Positions 1 through 9,057 of a stretch of 64,000 nucleotides of DNA are shown in pieces. The translations under genes were made by a program, and so were the position numbers. Below the pieces are notes generated by a model that was given only the letters and a program-made list of their open reading frames with translations, was not told the origin of the DNA and did no database searches. The first letter of the stretch is position 1. Each line of letters starts with the position of its first letter. The stretch covers positions 1 through 64,000 of the forward strand of contig CAJUCC010000042.1 in assembly GCA_910585205.1 (NCBI GenBank), given 5' to 3'. This stretch comes from an uncultured Lachnospiraceae bacterium (GTDB lineage: Bacteria; Bacillota; Clostridia; Lachnospirales; Lachnospiraceae).

Positions 1-188
1 CGTCAGAGCGCCCGGGTGCGATTCTTTTTATGATTTCGCCGGCGCGATTCCGGTGGCAGGCCGGCGGAAACTATGCTATTATGAAAAAGAAGACATCCGT
101 GATATGACCATCCGTTGCGGATTGGAGGAATGTGATCCGGCATCCGCTTGCGGAACCGGTGGAATAAAAAGAAAGAGAGGTAGAAAGT
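1..188 (+). other. Upstream region, no gene recognised
   Basis: No convincing gene is visible. Two plus frames run in from the left edge and stop at about 33 and 107, so the tail of an upstream gene is possible but cannot be named. A TG-N-TATTAT sequence at 74-82 could be an extended -10 box for the hydrolase-PNP gene, but there is no good -35. An AGAGAGGT ribosome binding site precedes the ATG at 189. Confidence 0.3.
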
Positions 189-1790
189 ATGGATCTGCGT
201 TATACGGAAAAGGCGAGGAAAGAGATGCAGGAATCGGATGAAGTCCGGGATGCGGGGCTGGCGACACCAAAACATATCGTGCGTTATGATAACATATGTT
301 ACGGAGAAGATACAACATGGAATGTGCTGGACGTCTACCACCCGGATGGGGTAACTGCTCCCGGCCCGGCCATTGTCAGCGTACACGGCGGCGGATGGGT
401 GTACGGGGATAAGGAACGGTATCAGTATTATTGTATGGATCTGGCGGAACGGGGATTTACGGTCGTAAACTTTACCTATCGTCTGGCGCCGGAGCATATT
501 TTCCCGGCGGCGTTGGAAGATGTCAATCGTGTGTTTGCCTGGATTGCGGAGCACGGAAAGGCATATCGGATTGATCCCGACTGTCTGTTTGTTGTCGGCG
601 ATTCGGCCGGCGGACAGCTTGCGAGCCAATATCTGGCGCTTTTGAGCAATGCCGCTTACCGACGCCTGTTTGACTTTGTCGTTCCCTGGGATCGTGTTAC
701 GGTTCGGGGCGCGGCGCTCAACTGTGGCATCTATGATATGAAAGCACATGTTATGGAAACAAATGAGAAAGAAGATCTGTTTTTGGCGTATCTGCATCAT
801 GAGGCGGACAAATATCTGGCACAGATCGATACGACTTCTTATATTACGGAAGCGTTTCCGCCTTCTTTTATTATGACATCCCACCACGATTTTCTCTATG
901 CACATGCGGAGCCGATGTATCGTCTGCTGCAGGAGAAGGGTGTGGCGTGCCGGTATCGCGTGTATGGCAGTGCGGACAGGCCGGATATAGCGCATGTATT
1001 TCATTTGAATGTGCGGCTTGCGGAGGCAAAGGCGTGCAACGATGAAGAGTGTGCCTTTTTCCGGGAAATACTGGAAGCGAAGGCAGTGCCGGTTCCGACG
1101 CCGCATAACGGTGCAAAGGAAGGCGAGATTGCCGGGACGGTATTGATGCCGGGCGATCCGCTGCGCGCAAAATATATTGCGGAGACATATCTGGAGGATG
1201 TGGTATGCTTTAACACGGTGCGGAATATGTTCGGATACACCGGAACCTATAAAGGAAAGCGAATTTCCGTTATGGGCGGCGGTATGGGAATTCCGTCTAT
1301 CGGCATTTACTCCTATGAACTGTATCATTTTTATGGCGTGGAGCGCATTATACGCATCGGTTCCGCGGGTGGATATGCGGATGATCTGGAAGTGATGGAC
1401 ATTGTGATCGGCATGGGGGCGTGTACGAATTCGAACTATGCACAGCAGTACGGACTGCCGGGCACGTTTGCACCGATTGCGGATTATGAACTGCTGCAGA
1501 AAGCAGTGGATGTGGCAAAGGCGCAGGGAAAGAAGATCAGAGTGGGCAATATTCTCTCTTCGGATGTGTTTTATTCCGATGATTCCACGGCGGCAGACCG
1601 GTGGAAAAAAATGGGTGTGCTGGCCGTGGAGATGGAGGCAGCGGCTCTGTATATGAATGCCGCCCGTGCGGGAAAGAAGGCGCTCTGTATTCTCACCATA
1701 TCCGATCATCTGTACAAACCGCAGGAACTGACGGCGCAGGAGCGGCAGACGGGCTTTGGCAGCATGATGGAGATTGCCCTTGAATTATAG
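189..1790 (+). CDS. Fusion protein: alpha/beta hydrolase + DeoD-type purine nucleoside phosphorylase
   Basis: This 533-residue protein carries two complete enzyme domains. Residues 1 to about 295 form an esterase of the hormone-sensitive-lipase type: oxyanion motif HGGG at 66-69, nucleophile motif GDSAGG at 137-142, and a candidate acid (D234) and histidine (H269). Residues about 304-533 match DeoD purine nucleoside phosphorylase nearly end to end: the TPH start (H306), PGDPLRAK at 321-328, GMGIPS, IRIGSAGG, VEMEAAALY and the catalytic SDH at 505-507. The family splits purine nucleosides with phosphate into base plus ribose-1-phosphate. Both active sites look intact. The join is in frame with no stop or frame change, so it is either a real fusion or an old gene merger. 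The hydrolase substrate is unknown; an acylated nucleoside is only a guess. The start is supported by AGAGAGGT eight bases upstream. Confidence 0.88.
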   Translation: MDLRYTEKARKEMQESDEVRDAGLATPKHIVRYDNICYGEDTTWNVLDVYHPDGVTAPGPAIVSVHGGGWVYGDKERYQYYCMDLAERGFTVVNFTYRLAPEHIFPAALEDVNRVFAWIAEHGKAYRIDPDCLFVVGDSAGGQLASQYLALLSNAAYRRLFDFVVPWDRVTVRGAALNCGIYDMKAHVMETNEKEDLFLAYLHHEADKYLAQIDTTSYITEAFPPSFIMTSHHDFLYAHAEPMYRLLQEKGVACRYRVYGSADRPDIAHVFHLNVRLAEAKACNDEECAFFREILEAKAVPVPTPHNGAKEGEIAGTVLMPGDPLRAKYIAETYLEDVVCFNTVRNMFGYTGTYKGKRISVMGGGMGIPSIGIYSYELYHFYGVERIIRIGSAGGYADDLEVMDIVIGMGACTNSNYAQQYGLPGTFAPIADYELLQKAVDVAKAQGKKIRVGNILSSDVFYSDDSTAADRWKKMGVLAVEMEAAALYMNAARAGKKALCILTISDHLYKPQELTAQERQTGFGSMMEIALEL

Positions 1791-1828
1791 TATATTTTCT
1801 GCTATAGTGAAGTAGCGAATTTTACTGC

Positions 1829-1854
1829 AAAAAATACAAACAATTCGTATTTTT
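1829..1854 (+). terminator. Weak AT-rich hairpin after the hydrolase-PNP gene
   Basis: AAAAATAC at 1830-1837 pairs perfectly with GTATTTTT at 1847-1854 around a nine-base loop, ending in a T run. The stem has no GC core, so termination may be weak. It lies between two genes on the same strand. Confidence 0.4.
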
Positions 1855-1904
1855 ACGGCATAAAACATACATATCGCACAAAAGCAGTGCACAGAGGAAA
1901 GAAC

Positions 1905-2990
1905 ATGTGGAGAAGAGTCCGGGAGATTATCCTGCAGGATGTCAACAATGAAAATGAAATAAAAATGTATGCGGTTATCCTGCGGATGAATTTACTGGCC
2001 ATGCTCGTGTATTATGTGATCGTGCTGGGCAGTGCGCTGGTGGCAGGCCGGCAGGGCGCCGGCATAGTGGCAGCGCTGGGAGCCGCTTTATGTGTCGGCC
2101 TGTTCTATGATACCTACCAGAATAAGACCCGGTTCGTCGCTTTTACTTTTAATGTCTCCATCACGCTTTTGGTACTGCTGTATGCGCTGATGTACGGCAA
2201 TCAGACATATATTTATAATTTTCTGTATGTTCAGATTGTGCTGTTGTATGCGGTGGACTATCTTTCCGCCAAAAAGAAAGCGGCCTGTGTCGCGCTGCTG
2301 GTGGCGTTCCGGCTCTGGCTTTTTTATCATACCGAGAAAAGCGGTGTCGTCTACGCAATCGGTGTGCATGAGAGTACATTCCTGCAGGTATTGCATATTA
2401 TTACAACCTGTACGATGCTCGTTACGATTGTCTCGATTTCCACACAGGATTTCCGGGAGATGCAGGAAAAGCTTGTCTCTTATAATCAAAAACTGAGAAA
2501 TATTGCCGGCAACGACCCGCTTACCGGTCTGCGGAACCGGCGGAGCGCCATGGAGTATATCGGGGGAAAAGTCAGAAAATATCAGGCGGGGGATTGTTCG
2601 GCGCTGACCATTGCCATCGGGGACATCGATTTTTTCAAACGGATCAATGATACCTATGGCCATAATTATGGCGATGTGGTTTTGAAAACGCTGGCCGATC
2701 TGTTTCGGAGTTTTATGGAGGGCAAGGGACAGGCGGCCAGATGGGGCGGTGAGGAGTTTTTATTTATTTTTTATAATATCAACGGGGATGAGGCAAGCTG
2801 TATGCTTTCCGAGCTGCGGCAGCTGATTCATCGCATGGAGTTCCGCCTCGGATCGGATCTTATCAAGATTACGATGACCTTTGGCGTGGCGGAGTATGAT
2901 CTGCGCAATAACGCGGATATTACGATTAATGAGGCCGATCAGAAACTTTATACCGGAAAGGAAAAAGGGCGGGACATTATCATTTATTGA
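1905..2990 (+). CDS. Membrane-bound diguanylate cyclase (GGDEF)
   Basis: The protein (361 residues from this start) has about five to six hydrophobic segments in its first 190 residues, a short linker, then a GGDEF domain with DPLTGLRNRR at its start and an intact active-site GGEEF encoded at 2745-2759. Such enzymes make cyclic di-GMP from two GTP at the membrane. No RxxD inhibitory site is obvious before GGEEF. The ATG at 1905 has AGAGGA six to seven bases upstream and is preferred to an in-frame GTG at 1887. The membrane part matches no sensor domain I can name. CATACAT at about 1869 upstream resembles a sigma-E -10 box, but this is weak. A PilZ receptor lies in the motility cluster at 45.5 kb and a pilT at 13 kb, both plausible outputs. 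Confidence 0.88.
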   Translation: MWRRVREIILQDVNNENEIKMYAVILRMNLLAMLVYYVIVLGSALVAGRQGAGIVAALGAALCVGLFYDTYQNKTRFVAFTFNVSITLLVLLYALMYGNQTYIYNFLYVQIVLLYAVDYLSAKKKAACVALLVAFRLWLFYHTEKSGVVYAIGVHESTFLQVLHIITTCTMLVTIVSISTQDFREMQEKLVSYNQKLRNIAGNDPLTGLRNRRSAMEYIGGKVRKYQAGDCSALTIAIGDIDFFKRINDTYGHNYGDVVLKTLADLFRSFMEGKGQAARWGGEEFLFIFYNINGDEASCMLSELRQLIHRMEFRLGSDLIKITMTFGVAEYDLRNNADITINEADQKLYTGKEKGRDIIIY

Positions 2991-3021
2991 TATGCAGGGC
3001 GGAATGCCGTTTTCGGCACAT

Positions 3022-3053
3022 AAAAAAAGAACCTGCATGACGGTACAGGTTCC
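3022..3053 (-). terminator. Terminator of rpsT
   Basis: On the minus strand GAACCTG pairs with CAGGTTC around a ten-base loop, followed directly by seven to eight T. It sits about 45 bases past the rpsT stop codon. Confidence 0.75.
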
Positions 3054-3058
3054 TTGCG

Positions 3059-3087
3059 AAGAATCGCGGTTATGCGATTCTTTTTTT
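3059..3087 (+). terminator. Terminator of the diguanylate cyclase gene
   Basis: AGAATCGC at 3060-3067 pairs with GCGATTCT at 3074-3081 around a six-base loop, then a T run to 3087. With the neighbouring minus-strand hairpin it separates two convergent genes. Confidence 0.75.
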
Positions 3088-3096
3088 CGGTATTAA

Positions 3097-3360
3097 TTAA
3101 GCCATTTTATTATAAGCCAGGTTCATTCGGGAAATCTTTCTGGCAGCGGTATTCTTGTGATATACTCCCTTGCGGGCAGCTTTATCAATCGTGGAAGTCG
3201 CATGCAGCAGAGCAGCTTTTGCCGCTTCCTTATCGTCCCTGCCCATTGCAGCATATGCTTTTTTCACAGCTGTTTTGACGCCGGATTTGATCGCTTTGTT
3301 GCGCTCCATTTTTGTGCGGTTCACAAGAATTCTCTTTTTCGCAGATTTGATATTTGCCAA
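3097..3360 (-). CDS. rpsT: 30S ribosomal protein S20
   Basis: The 87-residue basic protein starts MANIKSAKKRI and shows the S20 pattern throughout (NKAIKS, TAVKKAYAAM, KGVYHKNTAARKISRM). S20 binds 16S rRNA early in small-subunit assembly. It is the only gene I call on the minus strand and is monocistronic. AGGAGGT lies upstream of the ATG, a perfect-consensus promoter lies about 95 bases further up, and it has its own terminator. Placement opposite gpr is common in Clostridia. Confidence 0.98.
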   Translation of the reverse strand: MANIKSAKKRILVNRTKMERNKAIKSGVKTAVKKAYAAMGRDDKEAAKAALLHATSTIDKAARKGVYHKNTAARKISRMNLAYNKMA

Positions 3361-3451
3361 GGTCTACACCTCCTATAGTATGGTATGATCGAGTTCAGAA
3401 GATGTTTCATTAAAGCCGGACACGGACGTTCTAATAGAAACATGCGAATAT

Positions 3452-3480
3452 ATTATATGAAAATCGGGGATTTCTGTCAA
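3452..3480 (-). promoter_or_regulatory. Consensus sigma-A promoter of rpsT
   Basis: Read on the minus strand: TTGACA (3480-3475), 17-base spacer, TATAAT (3457-3452). Both boxes match consensus perfectly, as expected for a strongly expressed ribosomal protein gene. Confidence 0.85.
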
Positions 3481-3515
3481 TACATATTTTCGGGGTTTCT
3501 GTAAAAAATATGTAG

Positions 3516-3544
3516 CAGTTCAGCCCATGCCACTTGCTGAACTG
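3516..3544. repeat. Perfect inverted repeat upstream of gpr
   Basis: CAGTTCAGC at 3516-3524 is mirrored by GCTGAACTG at 3536-3544 around an 11-base loop. There is no T run, so it is not a standard terminator. It lies 67 bases before gpr and could be an operator or an mRNA hairpin. Confidence 0.5.
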
Positions 3545-3611
3545 ATGTGTTGAAAATGAATAATATAGAGAAAGTGCAGCGTTTCGCTGGGAAAGAAACA
3601 GGGATTGTCAG

Positions 3612-4520
3612 ATGAGTTGTTTTCAGGTTAGAACGGATTTGGCGTTGGAAGCAAGGGAAAGCATTGGAAAAGCAGAAGAAGAACTGCGTGGCATCACGGT
3701 GGAAGAATATGACAGAGAAGAGATTCAGGTGCATATCACGCGTGTTGTGATTTCCTCAAAAAACGGTGCAAAAGCAATGAATAAGCCGATGGGAAATTAT
3801 ATTACGCTGGAAGCGCCTGCCATGCAGGAGGCGGACGACGATTATCACAGAGAAATATCACAGGAACTGGCAAGGCAGATACGAAGTATTCTGCCGGGCG
3901 CTGATACGGAACAGTCCATTCTGGTTGTCGGTCTGGGAAACCGGGATGTGACGGCGGATGCGCTTGGCCCGGGGGTGATCGATAATCTGTTTGTGACAAG
4001 GCATATCGTAAAAGAATACGGAAAAGCTGCCTATAATAAGGAACGGATGAATCTGGTAAGCGGTATCGTACCGGGGGTGATGGCGGCGACGGGTATGGAG
4101 GCGGCAGAGATTGTCAAAGGGGTGGTGGAGCAGACAAAACCCGATCTGGTGATCGTGGTGGATGCACTGGCCGCGCGGAGCACGAAGCGGCTGAACCGGA
4201 CGATTCAGGTAACGGATACGGGGATACAGCCGGGGTCAGGCGTGGGAAATCACAGAAATGCGCTGACCAAGGATAATCTGGGCGTGCCGGTGATTGCGGT
4301 GGGGGTTCCCACTGTCGTGGATGCGGCGACAATCGTGGCGGACGCGGTAGAGAAGATCGAACGCGAGCGCAAGGAACGGGAGAGAATCTTTCGCACCGAC
4401 AGCATCCGTACCATGTCGGAACTCAACAATATGTATGTCACGGGCAAAAACATTGACGAGATTATCAAACGACTGAGTTTTACGATTTCGGAAGCGTTAA
4501 ATATCGCGCTGGAGTTATAA
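3612..4520 (+). CDS. gpr: Spore germination protease GPR
   Basis: The 302-residue protein carries the GPR signatures: VRTDLALEARE near the start, GLGNRDVTADALGP at 107-120 and VVDALAARS at 182-190. The two aspartates in the latter motifs (D116, D184) correspond to the proposed catalytic pair. GPR degrades the DNA-protecting small acid-soluble spore proteins at germination and is made as a zymogen trimmed just before the VRTDLA region. Here only five residues precede that motif and no usable upstream start exists in frame (a TAA lies at 3561), so the pro-segment is very short. The protein is also shorter than the roughly 370 residues of Bacillus GPR. spoIIP follows 28 bases later; both belong to the sporulation programme. 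Confidence 0.95.
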   Translation: MSCFQVRTDLALEARESIGKAEEELRGITVEEYDREEIQVHITRVVISSKNGAKAMNKPMGNYITLEAPAMQEADDDYHREISQELARQIRSILPGADTEQSILVVGLGNRDVTADALGPGVIDNLFVTRHIVKEYGKAAYNKERMNLVSGIVPGVMAATGMEAAEIVKGVVEQTKPDLVIVVDALAARSTKRLNRTIQVTDTGIQPGSGVGNHRNALTKDNLGVPVIAVGVPTVVDAATIVADAVEKIERERKERERIFRTDSIRTMSELNNMYVTGKNIDEIIKRLSFTISEALNIALEL

Positions 4521-4548
4521 ACGGGCCGGCCCGGGCATATACTTGTCT

Positions 4549-5838
4549 ATGCGGACGATCAGATTTTATAAAAAAAGGATTTATGGAATCGCATTGCTTC
4601 TGCTTTTGGGATGGGGGCTTTTCCGGACATTTTATCGGGAAGCTCCGTTCCGGCCGGGCAGGGAGATTATGCGGGAAGTACAGGAAAGAGCATGCAGGAC
4701 GGCTTTTCCTGTTTTTTCATTTATGGAAGAAGGAACGGGGAAAGAGAAGGACACTTCTTATGTAGCCGGACTTTTTACGGGTTTTCTGCCGTTATACGAA
4801 TACGCGGGACTGCATTATGTCACGCCCATGCAGCCGGAGAGCAAAGATATGCTGGAGCAGATTATCGAGGGAAAGGAATTTCATGAAAAAGAAGAGGACG
4901 AGACGGAGATGGATGACAGCCTGATCGAGGCCGTGAAAAACGAGAATGAGGAGGCCGGAGAGGAGACGGAAGCGACTGGGGAGTTTCAGGAGGCTGGGCA
5001 GGCGCTGGCGATAGACCGGACGGCGCTGGAAGACTTTGACCGCCTTGTCTCGGAGTTTTATGCGGTGGACAGCACAACCTATATCGGCAGAGATCAGTTG
5101 GAGGTACATAAACTTTCGAAGGACATGACGCTGCAGCAGACGGACGCCTCGAAACCACAGATATTGATTTATCATACCCATTCGCAGGAAGGGTTTGCGG
5201 ATTCCACGCCGGGAGACGACAATACGACGATTATGGGCGCGGGGGAAAGGCTGGCCGAAATTTTGCGGACGCGGTACGGTTTTCAGGTGATTCATCATCT
5301 GGGGAAATATGACGTGGAAAGCAGGGACAACGCCTATTCGAATTCTGCGCCGGATCTGGAGCGCATTTTGGCGGAAAATCCCGATATTGAGGTTATCATT
5401 GATCTGCACCGGGATGAAGTGGCGGCTGATCGGAAACTGGTGACGGAGATAGACGGCCGGCCGACAGCGCGGTTTATGTTTTTTAACGGTCTGTCGCGGA
5501 CGACGAAGACGGGGGAGATCGAATATCTGCAAAATCCCAATCTGGACGAAAATCTGGCCTTTTCTTTTCAGATGCAGGTAATCAGTAACGAGTATTATCC
5601 GGGCATTACGAGAAAGATCTATCTGAAAGGCTACCGGTATAATATGCATTACCGCGGGAAATCGCTGTTGATCGAACTGGGGGCGCAGACCAATACGGTG
5701 GAAGAGATTATGAATGCCTGCGATCCGCTTGCGCATATCCTCTCGCTTGTTCTGGCGGGAGAGGCGTCGGAGATACCGGAGACGGAAACGGCGGAAGAGG
5801 CGCCGGGAGAGCCTTCCGACGCGGACAGCGGCGGGTGA
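4549..5838 (+). CDS. spoIIP: Stage II sporulation protein P (cell-wall hydrolase)
   Basis: The protein (429 residues) has one N-terminal membrane segment (about residues 8-24), a variable acidic middle and a C-terminal SpoIIP domain. Visible motifs are IYHTHSQEGF, VIIDLHRDE and LLIELGAQTN, supplying the histidines and glutamate expected for the zinc-dependent amidase/endopeptidase. With SpoIID and SpoIIM, SpoIIP thins septal peptidoglycan so the mother cell can engulf the forespore. The ATG at 4549 is chosen; a TTG six bases earlier is in frame, and neither has a clear ribosome binding site, so translation may depend on gpr just upstream. Confidence 0.93.
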   Translation: MRTIRFYKKRIYGIALLLLLGWGLFRTFYREAPFRPGREIMREVQERACRTAFPVFSFMEEGTGKEKDTSYVAGLFTGFLPLYEYAGLHYVTPMQPESKDMLEQIIEGKEFHEKEEDETEMDDSLIEAVKNENEEAGEETEATGEFQEAGQALAIDRTALEDFDRLVSEFYAVDSTTYIGRDQLEVHKLSKDMTLQQTDASKPQILIYHTHSQEGFADSTPGDDNTTIMGAGERLAEILRTRYGFQVIHHLGKYDVESRDNAYSNSAPDLERILAENPDIEVIIDLHRDEVAADRKLVTEIDGRPTARFMFFNGLSRTTKTGEIEYLQNPNLDENLAFSFQMQVISNEYYPGITRKIYLKGYRYNMHYRGKSLLIELGAQTNTVEEIMNACDPLAHILSLVLAGEASEIPETETAEEAPGEPSDADSGG

Positions 5839-5867
5839 GCTGTCAGGGCGTTTGATTGATTGTCCGG

Positions 5868-5896
5868 TTGCATTCCCCCCACCAAACTGTTATAAT
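5868..5896 (+). promoter_or_regulatory. Promoter of lepA-hemW
   Basis: TTGCAT (5868-5873), 17-base spacer, TATAAT (5891-5896), 76 bases before the lepA start. No clear terminator separates spoIIP from it. Confidence 0.7.
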
Positions 5897-5972
5897 CAAA
5901 CCGTCTCGCCCCCATTGCGGACGGCGGGAGGCAAAACAGAGAAAACGACACAGATAAGGATGGAAAAATAAA

Positions 5973-7787
5973 ATGGGATACACAGACCGGAGCAGGATCA
6001 GGAACTTTTGTATCATTGCGCATATCGATCACGGCAAATCAACGCTGGCAGACAGAATCATTGAGACGACAGGACTTTTGACGGAGCGGGAAATGCAGGC
6101 GCAGGTGCTTGACAATATGGATCTGGAACGCGAACGCGGCATTACGATCAAATCGCAGGCGGTGCGCATTGTTTATCGGGCAAAGGACGGGGAGGAGTAT
6201 ATCCTGAATCTGATCGATACGCCCGGACATGTGGATTTCAATTATGAGGTCAGCAGGAGTCTGGCTGCCTGTGACGGCGCGGTGCTTGTGGTGGACGCGG
6301 CGCAGGGGATCGAAGCCCAGACGCTGGCCAATGTTTATTTGGCGCTGGACCATGATCTGGATGTATTTCCGGTTATCAATAAGATCGATCTGCCGAGCGC
6401 AGATCCGCAGCGGGTCAAAGATGAAATCGAGGACGTGATCGGTCTGGAGGCGCAGGATGCGCCGCTTATTTCCGCAAAATGCGGGATCGGCATCGATGCG
6501 GTGCTGGAAGAAATCGTGGCGCGGATTCCCGCGCCGGGCGGCGACGAGGAAAAGCCGCTGTCTGCGCTTATTTTTGACTCTCTGTACGATTCGTATAAGG
6601 GCGTTATCATATTTTGCCGGATTATGGACGGCCGGGTAAAACGGGGCATGACGATCCGGATGATGGCCACGGGGGCACAGGCGGAAGTGGTGGAGACGGG
6701 CTATTTCGGCGCGGGGCAGTTTATCCCCTGTGAGGAACTCAGCGCGGGCATGGTGGGTTATATTACCGCTTCCATTAAAAATGTCAAAGACACGATGGTG
6801 GGCGATACGGTAACGGATGCGGAAAATCCGTGTCGGGAACCGTTGCCCGGGTATAAGGAAGTGACGCCGATGGTCTATTGCGGCATGTATCCCGCGGACG
6901 GGGCGCGTTATCCGGATCTGCGGGATGCGCTGGAAAAGCTGCAGCTCAACGACGCGTCCCTCTATTATGAGCCGGAGACATCCGTTGCGCTGGGATTTGG
7001 CTTCCGCTGCGGGTTTCTGGGACTGCTTCATCTGGAGATTATTCAGGAACGGCTGGAACGGGAATATAATCTGGATCTCGTGACAACGGCGCCAAGCGTT
7101 ATCTATAAAGTGCATAAGACCAACGGGGAGATTGTGGAGCTGACAAACCCTTCCAATCTGCCGGACCCGACCGAAATCGACTATATGGAAGAGCCGGTTG
7201 TCAGTGCGGAGATTATGGTGACAAAGGATTTTGTGGGTTCTATTATGGAACTGTGCCAGGAACGGCGCGGGCGCTATATCAGCATGGAATATATGGAAGA
7301 AACCCGTGCACTGCTGCGGTATGAGCTGCCGTTAAATGAAATTATCTATGATTTCTTTGATGCGCTGAAATCCCGCTCGCGGGGCTATGCTTCATTTGAT
7401 TACGAGTTGAAGGGCTATGAGCAGTCGGAGATGGTGAAGCTGGATATTCTGATTAACAAAGAAGAAGTGGATGCCCTTTCCTTTATCGTACACAGCGCCA
7501 GTGCCTATGAGCGGGGCAGAAAAATGTGTGAAAAGCTGAAGGATGAAATCCCCCGGCACTTATTTGAGATTCCGATCCAGGCGGCGGTCGGCGGCCGGAT
7601 CATTGCCAGAGAGACCGTGCGGGCCATGCGTAAGGATGTGCTCGCAAAGTGTTACGGAGGCGATATAACCCGTAAGAAAAAGCTGTTGGAAAAACAGAAA
7701 GAGGGCAAGAAACGAATGCGGCAGATCGGCAGTGTGGAGATTCCGCAGAAGGCATTTATGAGTGTTTTAAAGCTGGATGATAAATGA
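5973..7787 (+). CDS. lepA: Translation elongation factor 4 (LepA)
   Basis: At 604 residues this is full length for LepA. GTPase motifs are clear: AHIDHGKST (16-24), DTPGH and NKID; the C-terminal LepA-specific domain is complete (GGRIIARET, KCYGGDITRKKKLLEKQKEGKKRM). LepA is a ribosome-dependent GTPase linked to back-translocation and to translation initiation or 30S assembly. AAGGATG lies upstream of the ATG. It overlaps hemW by four bases (ATGA), a lepA-hemW pair widely seen in Firmicutes. Confidence 0.98.
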   Translation: MGYTDRSRIRNFCIIAHIDHGKSTLADRIIETTGLLTEREMQAQVLDNMDLERERGITIKSQAVRIVYRAKDGEEYILNLIDTPGHVDFNYEVSRSLAACDGAVLVVDAAQGIEAQTLANVYLALDHDLDVFPVINKIDLPSADPQRVKDEIEDVIGLEAQDAPLISAKCGIGIDAVLEEIVARIPAPGGDEEKPLSALIFDSLYDSYKGVIIFCRIMDGRVKRGMTIRMMATGAQAEVVETGYFGAGQFIPCEELSAGMVGYITASIKNVKDTMVGDTVTDAENPCREPLPGYKEVTPMVYCGMYPADGARYPDLRDALEKLQLNDASLYYEPETSVALGFGFRCGFLGLLHLEIIQERLEREYNLDLVTTAPSVIYKVHKTNGEIVELTNPSNLPDPTEIDYMEEPVVSAEIMVTKDFVGSIMELCQERRGRYISMEYMEETRALLRYELPLNEIIYDFFDALKSRSRGYASFDYELKGYEQSEMVKLDILINKEEVDALSFIVHSASAYERGRKMCEKLKDEIPRHLFEIPIQAAVGGRIIARETVRAMRKDVLAKCYGGDITRKKKLLEKQKEGKKRMRQIGSVEIPQKAFMSVLKLDDK

Positions 7788-8950
7788 TGAAATCACTTGG
7801 CGTGTATATTCACATTCCCTTTTGTGTGCGCAAATGCCTGTACTGTGATTTTCTGTCGATGCCCGCACCGGAGACGATGCGGGCGCGTTATGTGGAGACT
7901 CTTTGCGCAGAAATTGCGGCGGAAGCGGTGCGGTATCGGGCATACCGGGTCAGCACGGCGTTTGTGGGCGGCGGTACGCCTTCCGTTCTCTCTGCCGCGC
8001 AGCTGACAGATATTTTTTCCTGTCTGCGGGCGCATTTTGCGGTGGAACCGGAGGCGGAGATAACGGTGGAGATCAATCCCGGAACGGTGACGGAGGAAAA
8101 GCTGGCGGCCTGCCGCAATGCGGGCGTTACCCGGATCAGCCTGGGGCTGCAGTCTGCGGACAACGGGGAACTGCGGCGGATCGGACGGGTGCACACATGG
8201 GAGGACTTTCTGGAGGCATACCGGATGTGCGCGGCAGCCGGTTTTGACAATATCAATGTGGATCTGATGAGTGCGCTGCCGGGACAGACGCGGCAGTCAT
8301 GGCAGGGCACACTGCAGGCAGCCGTTTCCCTGCGGCCGGCTCCGGCGCATATTTCCGCTTACAGCCTGATCGTGGAGGAGGGCACCCCCTTTTATGAGCT
8401 GTACGGGCCGGACGGCGATATGTCCGCGGCAGCCGGGATATGTCCGCTTCCCGATGAGGACACGGACCGGGCGATGTATGCGGATACCGGCCGGCTTTTG
8501 CGGGCGGCGGGGTATGAGCGCTATGAGTTTTCCAACTATGCGCAGCCGGGTCGGGCGTGCCGTCATAATTGTATGTATTGGAGACGTGGGGATTATGCCG
8601 GGTTCGGTCTGGGGGCGGCATCCATGACGGAGAACCGGCGTTGGTCGAATGTACGGGATATGGCGGCGTATCTGTCGCTGCCAGCCGACGGGAAAAAGAC
8701 ACAGGTGCACAGGCTTTCTCTCCCGGAACAGATGGAGGAAACGATGTTTTTGGGACTGCGCATGACGCAGGGCGTTTCCCGGGAGCGGTTTGCGCAGACC
8801 TTTGACCGGGAGATGGATGCCGTATACGGCGCAGTGCTGGAACGGTATGCGGCAATGGGACTGCTGGAATCGTGCGGCGGACAGGTACGTCTGACCGATC
8901 GGGGAATCGACGTGAGCAACAGGGTGCTGGCTGATTTTCTGCTGGCATAG
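7784..8950 (+). CDS. hemW: HemW, radical SAM heme chaperone
   Basis: The 388-residue protein begins with the radical SAM motif CVRKCLYC (Cys 14, 18, 21), followed by VGGGTPS and EINPG, both typical of the HemN/HemW group. It has the HemW-type C-terminal winged-helix part (GLRMTQGVSRERF). The family was long annotated as oxygen-independent coproporphyrinogen III oxidase, but HemW members bind and deliver heme. The start overlaps the lepA stop, so the two are translationally coupled. A second ATG three bases later is equally possible. Confidence 0.93.
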   Translation: MMKSLGVYIHIPFCVRKCLYCDFLSMPAPETMRARYVETLCAEIAAEAVRYRAYRVSTAFVGGGTPSVLSAAQLTDIFSCLRAHFAVEPEAEITVEINPGTVTEEKLAACRNAGVTRISLGLQSADNGELRRIGRVHTWEDFLEAYRMCAAAGFDNINVDLMSALPGQTRQSWQGTLQAAVSLRPAPAHISAYSLIVEEGTPFYELYGPDGDMSAAAGICPLPDEDTDRAMYADTGRLLRAAGYERYEFSNYAQPGRACRHNCMYWRRGDYAGFGLGAASMTENRRWSNVRDMAAYLSLPADGKKTQVHRLSLPEQMEETMFLGLRMTQGVSRERFAQTFDREMDAVYGAVLERYAAMGLLESCGGQVRLTDRGIDVSNRVLADFLLA

Positions 8951-9057
8951 AGGATGCAGCCATTTTTCGGCGGAATCCCGGCCGGGTGTCAGGTGGAAAG
9001 GCACTTAAAACACAGGAGCTTCATAGAATGATAGTAAATTGATTTTGGGGGCTCCTT

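Noticed and set aside
53..241. Small plus-strand frame before the hydrolase gene
   Set aside because: Overlaps the hydrolase start in another frame and has no recognisable feature; could be a gene tail from the left but not supported.
3..1709. Open minus-strand frame of 568 codons opposite the hydrolase-PNP gene
   Set aside because: Low-complexity product rich in Arg, His and Cys with no domain. The plus strand codes for two recognisable enzymes, so this is a shadow.
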